This document shows, piece after piece, positions 13,141 to 24,235 of a DNA stretch of 64,000 bases. Made by a program: the position numbers and the translations under genes. The notes under the pieces are model-generated. The model had not been told where the DNA came from and made no database searches. It saw only the letters and a list, made by a program, of their open reading frames with translations. Each line of letters begins with the position of its first letter. The first letter of the stretch is position 1. Location of the stretch: the NCBI GenBank assembly GCA_003342815.1, contig PTEX01000301.1, positions 68,268-132,267 on the forward strand. Reading direction: 5' to 3'. Source of the DNA: Eudromia elegans. Lineage: Eukaryota > Chordata > Aves > Tinamiformes > Tinamidae.

Positions 13141-13653
13141 GCTACGGGAGGGCTGTGCTTGCCAGACACATTATGAATCTCTTCTTTTATTTATTAAACA
13201 GCAAGGAGTCTCCTCGGTGCCCCCCTGCCCTGCAAAGACGTCGGCAGAGCCGGAGCGGGGCCTTAAGACGTGTAAGGACATCGCGGGGATTAATAATTCC
13301 CTCTCGCGAGTGATCCCACGGGAATGGTGACGCAACCGGCGCGGCCGCAGGGGGGATTTTTTTGGGGGAAAAAAGGGTGGATTTGGGAAGTAGGAAGAGA
13401 TGAAGACGCGCAAATGGCCAAATGCATGAGAAATGCCCCCAAAACCCTCATTTTACTGTTTCCCTACGCCTGATACTTGCTTAATTATCCGCTCCGTGTT
13501 CCGTACTTGCCGGAGCAACATCGAGACCTCGGCGGCCGGAGCCAAGGGATGCTTTGATGGGAAGCAATTGGGAATATTGCTCCGGCACTCAAGAGTGCCA
13601 GGAGGGCTGGCACATACATTGGGAGTAAAGCAAGGAGGAGACGTCGGCAAAGA

Positions 13654-13679
13654 CCTAAATTCACCTAAATTCACCTAAA
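13654..13679. repeat. 10-bp tandem repeat
   Basis: CCTAAATTCA occurs twice in tandem (13654-13663 and 13664-13673), followed by a partial third copy, CCTAAAA. Confidence 0.8.
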
Positions 13680-13786
13680 ACCCGCTGCTCATGGATATAC
13701 ACCAGTTAAGTGGTTAAAGGAGTTATAATTTAGAGGAAAAAACCTCTGTGGCCACTGTGTGCTTCCACATATATTATGTATATGCA

Positions 13787-13801
13787 CGTGTGTGTGTGTG
13801 T
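13787..13801. repeat. Short GT dinucleotide run
   Basis: About six GT units following TATGCAC. Short alternating purine-pyrimidine tract. Confidence 0.8.
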
Positions 13802-14337
13802 AAATACATATATAAATATACAAGATCGATGCTGGAATATATGCCTGGCTAAACTAATCGAAATTACTTGTCGGATGAGTTCGCCGGCGATACAACCCCG
13901 CGGTTACAAGGTATAATTACAGCAGCTTTTATTTTCCCTGGCAAAGGGAGGCAAAAAGAGGGGAAAAAAAAAGTCTTCATTAAACAGAGTTAAGGTGGTA
14001 AACAGGTCATTAATTTATAACAACATTATCTGATGGGCTACGGTTATTAAAAGGGCACCAGAGGAAGAGCTGGGGAGCTGCAGCCTCCCATCGCCCTTGC
14101 AGCTTGCGTTGGGTTTCTGATCCCAGCAGCTTGGGCGGGAAAGCAGGAACAGGGGCCCCAGGAATCCTGGAAAAGGCGGCACGGTGCTCCCGGGGCGGTG
14201 CGCGGTTAACAGGGCTGCTGTCCCATGGGGACACGGCGGATCCGATGCCTCGGCGCTCGAGCGGCAAAACAGCTCAATAGCCTCGATCGGCTGCACGAAA
14301 TCCCCTCATTTTAGCGGCACAGAGAGGGAAGGCCAAG

Positions 14338-14338
14338 A

Positions 14339-14373
<35 letters not shown>

Positions 14374-14442
14374 GCAAATAAATAAATAAATAAATAGGCA
14401 AATAAATAAATAAATAAATAAGCAAATAAATAAATAAATAAA
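14338..14442. repeat. TAAA microsatellite with 24-bp higher order
   Basis: About 105 bases of (TAAA)n. GC interruptions (AAGCAAA, AGGCAAA, AAGCAAA) sit near 14374, 14398 and 14422, exactly 24 bases apart, so the 3' half is a higher-order repeat of roughly 24-bp blocks. On the minus strand it reads as LFIYLFAYLF-type residues in a long frame, which is an artefact. Confidence 0.95.
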
Positions 14443-16447
14443 CAGGCTGCACTGCATTTGTCCTCTCCAAGCAAACCGTGATTACGGCCGCTCTGATTGC
14501 TCCCTCCAAATCGCTCCGGCCCGCGCTCCTCCTCATCAGCACAAGAGCTCCAGACCTCGAGCATCTCCCTCATCCCTCTGATGGAGCCTCGTCCCTGTGC
14601 CCTCCGCCGTGTGGCACGCGCAGGGATCCAAGGGATTGCGGAGCGCTCCCCTTCTCCCCGGCCTCTTCCGACGGCATCCGCGGCCGCACGGAGGGATGGC
14701 GGCGGCTTCTGGAGCCGCTTCTGCTCCAGCCGGTACCCGGTGGGGTTTCTCCTCGCAGGCAATTGATATTCTAGCGAGCACCTTTGGAAAAATCCAAACA
14801 AGGCGCTGCAGGCTACAAAAACCACTCCTCCTGCTTCAGGTCGCCGTTTAATAAAAAGGGAAGGGAACCGGCGCGCTTTGCTGCATCCCTTTGGGTGTTT
14901 CCGATATGCTCCGGAGTTGTGCCGTGCATCTCGGGGGTGGGAGACAAGCGTCTCCAGCCCAGGGTGGGAAGAAGGCTCCCGTTTCCCAGACTGGCCCTTA
15001 AACCGAGGACTCGCTTGGATTCGTTTTCCCAAAAACCTCCAATAAACTGGCTTTTTGGGAGCCGTTCAGTCGGTTCGTTCGGCACCGTAAATTAAGCCCA
15101 GATTCATCCAATAGGGGATTTCCACCCAGCGACCATCGCACCCAGCGCCATGCGCGGGGGCTGCGGCTACATCCCTTGCTCTCGGCTGCAACGTGGGAGC
15201 AGGAAAGGGCCCCGTTCCCGCCGCTGCTCCGCCGGGACACGCGGGGCTCGGCCGCTCGCACGCGCCGGCACGCCTGGTTTAGCAGCTGACAAATGCCACC
15301 GGTTAATTCCTCTCCTTTAGCCCGATGCGGGGCGCCGCTGACATTTTGATATTTCCCTGGGAGATTATCCTTCACATAACGAATTTCCCCCAGCCCCTCC
15401 TTTACTTTCTTCCTCCCGCTTTCCCGTGCGCGCCTTCGGGCTCCGCATCCGGCTTCACACTCCACGTCTTCCAGAGCTGAGGAGAAATGGGATGTTTTCG
15501 CCTCATCCATCACTAGTCGGCATGACAAGGCTGTCACTCCCGGGTCCCGCTGCACTGGATCGTGCTCCTCGCCGTCCCGCTTGGATGAGCGGCCGGGACC
15601 TTTTCCCGGCGCTTTGAGATGGGATGTGGGATTTGGGCAGTTATTCCCCAATTCTTCCTCCATCCAAACTGCTTCTTTTCCAAACTCGGGATATCTCGGA
15701 ATTGCATGATAACCAACCCAGCCTCACGGAGGGGGAAAAACCACCCTTCTCCCATCACCAAGGGCACAGCCCGCTCCAGGCGGAGCTCGGCATGGATTCA
15801 ATCCCGGAGAGCATCACACGGCGCACGACGGCTTCTAAAAATGAAGCCATGGAGAGAGCAAGAGGAGAGATGTTTGGTGCGAGGAGCGGATATGACACCG
15901 CAAGCCGCTCTGTTTGTTTGCAGAGTACTCAAAAACTGAAGAGATCCGACCGCCAGCGCTCCAAAGTCGCAAAGATTATATAGAAATACATCCCTATTTT
16001 TAAGCTCTCAGGCTCATTAGTCAAATTCAAGCTGAGTTCCTCTATTAGAATGGCTCTGACGATGCCATTTCTATTCCCGATCGCAACCTGATAAAGTTTT
16101 TCTTCTCCCCTCCCTGTGGCTTTTTAACGTTCCCTATCCATAGTTTTCCATGCAGAGAGGCTCAAAGTTTGCTTTCTACAAACCCAGACCGCTGGCAACT
16201 CATTCAGAGGGGACCCGATGGCGGTGATGTTAATGCAAAGCCTTCAGGAGGAGCCTAGCCCTCGGAATCAGGAGATTTTATAATACCCCGGCATCTCTCC
16301 CGTTTGCTAACACCTTTTTGAACCTTCAAATCCGCTTTATTTCCGTGTTTCCGAGCGACCTTCGGAGCGCTGCTCAAAAAGATGCACAAAGAGACCGCGT
16401 TTTCCCCCAACCTCCTGATTCTTCAACCTTTTTCTTTCCCAAAGGGG

Positions 16448-16466
16448 AAAAAAAAAAAAAAAAAAA
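16448..16466. repeat. Poly-A tract
   Basis: A run of nineteen A. No retroposed gene body was recognised upstream. Confidence 0.9.
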
Positions 16467-17010
16467 GGGAAATAAAAGCCCTGGATGCAGCAAGGTATGC
16501 AACACACACAAGAATGGGCACCACGCTGCTCGCAGCGGGCAGCAAATAAACCGTGCCTCTGGCCTGCTTCTCTTTACAGGTATCCAAGCAACTGAGTTCA
16601 TTTACTTAGCAAATTCCAAAGCAGCAAACAAAAAAAGAAAATCTTCATTTCTCCAACCGAAGCCTCTCGCAAATTTGGGCGCATCCCGGGGTTTGGGAGC
16701 CGGATAAAAATTGTCGGCCTGGACCAATATGTGATTTGTTTTTTGGCTGTGATAAACACTCAACGGGATTCTCATTGCATGTCCATGTTGGGAAGCCACC
16801 TGAGATGGCAAGTGATGCTCTCGGCAGGACACAGACCCAAATCTGTCCCCTAAAGGCATTCAGAACCTCAGAAAATCCCCTCTCCCGTCATCTCAATCAG
16901 CCTCGAGGGCTGATTCCCGGAGCAAAACAGGCTCCCGGGAAGGGCCGTGGGCTCCTCCAGGCCTTTCTCTCCATCAGGGCTCCTGTTTCGGGTAGCGACG
17001 AAGCAGGGGG

Positions 17011-17165
17011 ATTGATTTGAAGGCTAATGAATAATCAGCCACCATCAATAATTGTAATCACTAATCTGGTGCAATTAGAGGCAATTATAATAAATGCAAT
17101 TTCCTCCCGAGCCGCTAACGAACTGCAAAAATATGAATTGACTCCAACTTGCCTGCCTATGATTT
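17011..17165. promoter_or_regulatory. Candidate conserved enhancer-like block
   Basis: One of the cleanest AT-rich blocks. GGCTAATGAATAATCAGCC is followed by ATCAATAATTGTAATCAC (a SOX-like ATTGT with TAATC), CTAATCTGG, GCAATTAGAGGCAATTATAA and AAATATGAATTGAC. Closely spaced homeodomain, SOX and TAATC (OTX/PITX-type) words suggest a developmental enhancer. Inferred from motifs only. Confidence 0.42.
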
Positions 17166-20100
17166 AATGCAAGATCAAGATGCCACTAGGCCAACGGAGG
17201 CTCTTAAAGGAGCAAGGAATAGGGTCTGCACCCCTTCCCCATCCCACCTCTACATGCAATTGCCAGCGGAGCAATTCCCGAGTCTTGGAATTCCGAGGGC
17301 CCTTTCGGGCAGGTTATTTGCTATCCAAAGCTCAGCCTGGCCACAGGGTCCCGTGCAACCTCCAAACCGTGGCCCAAATTTCTCGCTGCAAAACCCGCTG
17401 AACGCAGGACCTAAAGCACAGTGGAAACCCCACAAAAACGCACGTGCACCAAGGGGAAAAAAAACCAAGCAACTTGACAGCTCCGCTGCAATTACCCAGC
17501 ACAAACGACAGCAACACCTTAAAGAGGCGAGCGCGGCGCGGGCGGCTGCCGCAACCTCCCGCGCTCCGCTTAAAATTCCATCCTGCAAACCCGTCCCCGC
17601 CCCACGAGGGCCCAAAACAAGCAATAAATATGGAAAACCCTCCCCAAAAAAAAGGGCGAAAACAGCGACTCCGCCGCCACCAAAGCATGCAATAAAAATG
17701 AGCAAATAAAAACGAGCAAATAAAAACGAGCAAGTTTCCTCCTTGGCTGCGCTTTGACGGATTCCTTCTGTTTTGCCCCTGCCGCGCTCTAAATGCCACC
17801 ACGTGCGGCCCTCCCCTCCCCGTGGCGGGTTCTAAAGCGGCCGGCCGGTTAATTAAAAAGGCAGAAATCAATTGCCCTCATCTGGCCGTCGCCGGCTCCT
17901 CTGCATGCAAGGATTAAAGCCGGCTTCTACTTTAAGTCAATTAGAGATAAGGGGCAGCTGACATTTCTACATTTCTTATCAAAACTGCGCGAAAACCGCT
18001 CCGATTAAAACGGAAAAAGGATTATTTCTCCCTGCCTCTTTCCCTCTCTTTTCTTCTCCTTTTCTTCGCTGGCAATCCTTACGGCCAAAATAGAGAATCA
18101 TTGCGGGGAAAACATCAAAAGCAACCCCAAAAAAGGGTGAATTTAGTGGTTGCACCAAAAAAAAAAAAAAAAAGCCGGATTCCTGGGTCCCATTCCCATC
18201 TCTGGCCCATGTGATGAGCTGGTTGAGACCTGCAAGGCGGCCGTGCCTCAGTTTACCCACGGGCAGAGCAGGTAGCATCTTTCCCCAGGGTCTAAAGGTT
18301 TCATTAAATCCTCCAAGGTTTATAAAACACTTCTGAAAGCTCCTCCATATGAAATACTCCGCTGTCACCGACAAACGTCAGCTCCAGCATATTAAATCTC
18401 TTGCTCTTAAAAAAATAATAATACGAGAATTAGGTCCCAGGAGGAAGTTTTCCCCCTAGATTTCCCCCCCGTTCTTACAAAAACCCATCCAGCATCACTT
18501 AATGGCTCATAAATTCCATCTCGCATTAAGCGGATATTAAACATGTATTTATAAAGGTTTAAACAGATCGGTTCGCTTAATTTTCAGTTCCGCTTTAAGC
18601 AAAAAAAATAACGCGTTTCAATCGCACCGGAGTCCTGCTGCGGCTCCTGGGGAAGGATCAGCTTGGGAGCGGGATGCAAGGGAAGGAAGGGGACAATTTG
18701 GGGACAGGCAAGGAGCAGGCTCAGCATCGTTCAGTGCATTTATTTAAAAGAGCCAAAAAAGGGGCAGTTTTGCACCATTGTGGACATTGCTTTGGGTGCC
18801 CACCTTGGTGCAGTTTTTAAAAGAGAGATATAAACACTGGCTTGGGTGCAACTCGGGGAAAAAAGGGCCTTAGGCAAGAGAAAGGCTGGATTTGCTGAGA
18901 AAATCAAGGCTTGAAAGCTCGGTAAATAGCAGAGAAGAGCCCCGTGACCCCGGAGAACCTGCGGATCGGGAAGCAAAAGAGTCTCTACTGCAGGTCAACG
19001 GCGCCAGCCCGGCCTTTCCCAGCCAGCCTCCCTCCCGAGCCGAGCGGATTCACCTCGAATCCATGAATATCAAAAGCAGGAAGCTCTCAGAGAAGCGGCA
19101 GAGCCGGTCTGCTGGGGGACAATTAGAGGGTAAGGACACGGAGGAGACCCTCAGATCCTTCCTTTCCATGCTCCCCGCGGCCCTCCCGCGCTTCTGCATA
19201 TTCAAGGGGGATGCGAGCGCGGAGGGGAGGATAAAACGGCAGGTCTGGGGACAAGGGGTGACCTTGAGAAGTCAACGTGCAGCCACGGGTCCGACGGGAG
19301 CCTCCTTATCCCAAGCAAAGAGCAGCATCTCCTCGCGGAGTCAATCCCTATAGCGAATGGCGAGACCTGAAGCTAATGCAACCTACGCACGCGGCATCTC
19401 TCAAATGGCCTGGATCTTCCCCCAAAACCTGCTAGGATTAACAAATCAAAAGAGATTGAATCTCACCTTCTAGCGTGATACAAGATCACCAGGTATCTTT
19501 AATCCTTAGGGGAAAAAAAACAATCAAAATAGGGAATTTTGCCTCCGAAATTAGGCTTCATTTGGGATACAATTCTGAAATGGAGATTTGCCTTCACATC
19601 TCAGAGAATGCCACGGAATATTTTCTATCTTTCATCACGAACAGATTTCTGCTTTGTTATATAAGATAAGACAAAACGATGGAGCTGAAACACAATATTC
19701 CAGCCCATGGCAACAACCTCAGACTTGATTTTCCCTGCCAGGAAGTGGTGATGGAAACAGTTACCACCAAAAACCTGCCCTCCAGAACTCATCTTTCCTC
19801 CTAGAAGGGCAACGGAGGAGCCAATCCCTGAAATTCAGCAGGAAGGCCCTCAAAAAGCCACGCGACCAGCCCCTTTCCACCCAACACCTCATTGACCTCC
19901 TTGCCAACAGATTCCAGCAGAAAGGGGAGCTTCAAGGTCGACCACAAGGACTGAAGCTTTATAGAGGCAATGAGGACTGCCATACTTCTATTTAAGAGAA
20001 TAAAGCAAATCTTTGGCCTCGAGGGCACTGACATGCTCAGGTCAAGCAGAAATTTCTCCTGGAGGGAAGCTACTTTAGAGCCACTCTCCGAGAGGCTTCT

Positions 20101-23100
20101 TGGACCTTCACCAGGCTCTCGCTGTTCAGAAAAGGGACAAGCTGCCCCCCTGATCTCCCATCCCTACGGCTCATCCAAAGGGTGAAAGACCTGAAAAAAC
20201 CAACCCCAAAGTGACAAAAGCCTCGTGTTCCTGTGACAGGGTCACGGCAAGCGTGGCACCGACGGGTCCCTTTTAATGAGTGTTAATGCTTCTCCTTTCA
20301 ATTCAACGGCCACGGGATGCCAAGGCATTCATCTGCTTTTAGGAGCCTCGCTTCGATTCCAAGAGACGTGCCTTTGGACGGAGAACATTGTAATTTGCAC
20401 GAGCTCCCCATGGCGCGCGGCTCCAAGCTGGAAAAATCACCAAGGGAGTGATCAAACGCCCCGTAAAAATAGGCAGGCAAATGCACCACCGTCCTCTCCT
20501 CAAGAGCCGTTTATAGGGGCCAATCCAAAAGGCGTTGAAGTCAATGCAAAGCCTCCCGCAGAATTCAATGGGGTTTTGATCGAGGCCTTATTGTGCTATC
20601 CATAAGAAATAGGTCAGATATTTATATATAGGCTGGGAATGGTTTGCGCCACCAGCTTTGAGTCACCGCGTAACTTTTTCCCTGCAGCCTTTGCTCCAAA
20701 CCCGATGAATTTCCCCAAGAACGTCCTCCTAATGCTTGGCACCGATGCCACCCTGGCTTGCACCTTGGCTGCAAGGAGCCCACAAAAGCGCCTTTTTCTC
20801 CTCATTTTAACCTCCAGCCGGTTATGAAGCAAAAACTCCTGAAAACGGAGCACGTGCTGCTGCAAGCAAACACGCCCTGCGTTTAAGAGGACCTTGTTTC
20901 AATTTAATGCTAAATACGCTCCCAGCAAAGCCGAGCCAAAGCGGACGTTTCTTCACCCTTGCCCATTTCGCAGCTTAAACGCATCAGGTTCAACCCATAT
21001 TGCAAAGGACGAGGATTGTGTTGCTGACAGGACCTTTGCCACGCGCCCCTTTAGAGCCAGCCTGCAAATTAGCACCCTTAGTTTGCATTCAGGAGCTGCT
21101 ATTTTGCCGTAACTTTGAGTAAACGAGGGGCAAAAACCAGCAGCTTTAGAGCGGATGCAGCGAACACGATTCCCATTTAACACAGAGACCTCCTAACAAG
21201 TTCGCTCCTGCAGTAACTAAGCGAGCCTTTGGAGTAGGTATTTTCCGCAGCAAAAAAAAACCCCCACATCTCACCTTTGTTCCCGCCTGCCGCTTTTCCA
21301 GGACTGGGAAATAAATAAAAGCGAGTCGCAACCCTTTAAATCGCTGCTCATAAGCGCAAAGTTACAGGCGAGTGATTCATCCTACCGAGCGCGGTAATAT
21401 CCCTCTTATATTCCAACCAAAACGCGGGCCTCTTTACCAATTAGCAGCGCTGGGGCTTCGGTTTATTCGGCGGAGTCCAACGTTAATTATTTATGGCGTT
21501 TTTGCAGTACGGAAGAGAGCGTCTGCTGGAGGAGTAATGAGAGCCGGAGTCCCCGCAGCAGCTCTTATTAAAACTTCATTGAAATGAGAGAAGAAACGGA
21601 TGGGTTTGCCTGCAACTCCGAGCCGCGCCAAGGCGAATTTCGCCTTTTGGATGTTTCGGGGCCTGTTCAGTAAAAATCAAGGCGAAGAAAGAGCAGCACA
21701 TACGTCCTCGCCACCCTTTTATGGGGCACGATTTGGGGAAACGCACGGCGCTTTCATAACTAACTGCTCGTTTTTAGGAGCCAGGAGCCACCCGGCAGAT
21801 GGGTGACCAGCTCCAAACACACTAATGGAGCTGAAGGTGGGTGTTCCTATAGGATCAATTTGACTGCAGATAAGTCCCCTTCCTGGGCGTGGATTTGATG
21901 AATGCCGAGCATGGCTCAAAGATGAGATAATCCGCTCAATTTATTCTTATTATTTATTTGCTCTCCTTGTGACAAAATGAATTATGGCTCCGCAACGAGC
22001 CAGGAGCACGGATAAAGTTACCATTGAGGAAAGAATGTGTCATTGTAAGAGTCGCTGGGTTTGATGGGGATGGAATGAAATCAGTGCTCTGAAAAAAACG
22101 CTTCACATATAACCTGGAGGAATCATTTCCAGCCCTCGGAAGGGGAAAACGAGCCTGTTTGGCTCGCTGTACAAACACAACTGCTACAGCAGTGACTTAA
22201 TACACTTGCTCACAGGGATGCCCCGGGTTCCAGTGGTGGGAACAGCCTGCAGCGTTCAACGCAGGGGCGACAAGTGCAATAGGAAAAGCCCACGGCCACC
22301 CTTGGGTCTCCTTGGAAAGACCCTTTGGGCGCTGGGACGGCTGCTTTGGGCACCAGGGTGGCCTTGCACGGAGCTCCCTTCCTGCAACAAGCTCCAGCAC
22401 ATTGCCGACGGCTTATTCCCAAGCCCGGAACAAGGAGGATATTGCCCTGGGATACGGGCATAAAACTGCAGCAGCCGCAGTGTTCTGTTCTACATACCAC
22501 AGCCCATTAATTTACTATCAAAGGGGTGTTACGAGGATAACTGCATTAACGATGAAGCCTTTGAACGCCTGATTGCCGGGTAACTGGATGAGTGTCAGGC
22601 AGGTGATAGACAGGTCCTTAAACGTGCCACCTACGTGCAGCGCTCTGCATTAACCCCCCCTCTCCATCCACAGCTCGTGCTCCCTGGCACGGATGCGGGA
22701 AGAGACGCCCCTTTCCGCAGACCTCGGCCCCAAGCCCCCACGCACAAGGTTAAAAACCTGGAAAGTCGCGAGCAAGGAGCTGCCTGGATTAGAGCCAAAG
22801 CTGCAGAGACTCCAGACAGGGCTCGAAACACAAGGAAATAGGGGTTTTTTTGTGGCGGGAAGGGGAGGAATTCCGCATAATTCCATCAAATCCTTTTTGT
22901 CGTTGCTTTCCCATCCTTTAAACATCTGACAAGGCAAATCGACCGTGCGAGGCGCAGAGGGGATCTCGGAGCCGGGGCTATAACTCTAAGTTCATTAAGT
23001 GTGAATTATGAGTTGAGCCAGCCTCAATTTTCGCAAGCGGAATTATACATCCCTAAAATAATGTCCCTGACACAGGCAGAAAATCGGCTTTACGGCTCTC

Positions 23101-24190
23101 ACCTTGAACTCCACCAGAACTCCTACCTCATCCGTTACCCTTCCCTGGCTGCGAGACTTAACGCCGGGCTGCAGTTTCACCTCTAATTACGCCGGGTATT
23201 TAAGGGCTAATGTTCATAGGAGAGGAGGATACGAGGCAATAAATGGCTTTGGCGGGTGATTAAAGGCCCAAGCAGAGCAGAGGCACTTGATAAGCAGCGC
23301 AAAGGCCATTCGCTCCGTTACACTCCCAATGCCATGAACTTCACTCCCGTTATCCAACGCGGGTGAGGAATATCCAACACGCTGCAGACAGAAAAACACA
23401 AACAGATGGTTTTTTCCTCCCATTTCCACCATTCATGGAAGTCTAGTTTACCCTGGATTGTTTTTTTCCCCAGGAATGCCATACATCCCACAGTACAAGG
23501 CATTCCCAACGGGATTCTGCACGTGGTTGGTACCACCCGGTATGACCATCAGCATCCTAAGCATGATCTAGCTGAGCTCCTCCCAGCTCAACTAGCCAGC
23601 GTGCAGTATTTTCTCCTAATTTCTGCAATGGAAAAGAATCAGGTTTTGGTTCAAAGGGAGTGCAGAGGGAAGCACGAGGAGCTCCTGCACCTTGGAGGGT
23701 CTTGCAAGCCCTTGCATCCCAACAGTTTGTTGGGAAGGGCCGTGCACGGAGCCGGCGCTGATATCATCTCATCCTCCAGCACTGATTTACATGCACGACT
23801 TTTCCCTTCCCTTTTTATTTTTCCCTTAATTGGGAGAGCAACTCGGCAGCTTTTGTTGCCTCGCTAACACATCGCGAACGCTGGAACGAGCTGTTTACAG
23901 ACAGGTAAATTTGTCTCGAGTGCTCTTGAGATGTGTTTCCAAACCTCGAGGCTTTCCTCGTAACCTCAGGCAAAGCGTGCGGGATTACCCTGCGAGCTTT
24001 TATTAACACAGACCCCCGCCTCATTCCTCCTTGGGAAGGTAAAATGGGAATAACAGCAGCTACTTGATGGTCTTGTGGGCAAGGGTATCTTTTGCAATGT
24101 GCTGGGGACAGTGCCGGGGTGATGGACACCAGGTTGGGACTCCAAAGTAGGTGCAGAAACACGGAGAGGAAGGCAATAACCAAAGGGAAC
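17166..24190. other. Noncoding, no exon recognised
   Basis: Mixed GC-rich and AT-rich sequence. AT-rich blocks occur at 17840-17990 (GGTTAATTAAAAAGG, GTCAATTAGAGATAAG), 18400-18620 and 22490-22580. A 17-base poly-A is at 18157-18173. About 19370-20030 and 23340-23760 are CpG-poor and featureless. Open frames are short and without family resemblance. Confidence 0.45.
18157..18173. repeat. Poly-A tract
   Basis: Seventeen A between GGTTGCACC and GCCGG. Simple repeat. Confidence 0.85.
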
Positions 24191-24191
24191 A

Positions 24192-24235
24192 GCAATATAT
24201 AGCCATATATAGCCATATATAGCCATATATAGCAA
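24192..24235. repeat. 10-bp tandem repeat AGCCATATAT
   Basis: AGCCATATAT is repeated three times in perfect 10-bp register with a diverged AGCAATATAT-like half-copy on each side. At about one helical turn per unit, the GCC and the ATATAT step fall on the same face each time. Confidence 0.9.

Larger units (their letters stand above)
10921..17010. other. Noncoding, repeats and AT-rich blocks
   Basis: No exon recognised. It holds the TAAA microsatellite and short duplications listed separately, AT-rich blocks at 12940-13140 and 13680-14060, and a further one at 15980-16130 (CTCATTAGTCAAATTC). The 252-codon minus-strand frame at 14274-15032 is generated by the TAAA array. Confidence 0.45.

Noticed and set aside
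14274..15032. 252-codon minus frame with a LFIYLFAYL segment like membrane helices
   Set aside because: The hydrophobic segment is the TAAA microsatellite read on the opposite strand; the rest has no family resemblance.
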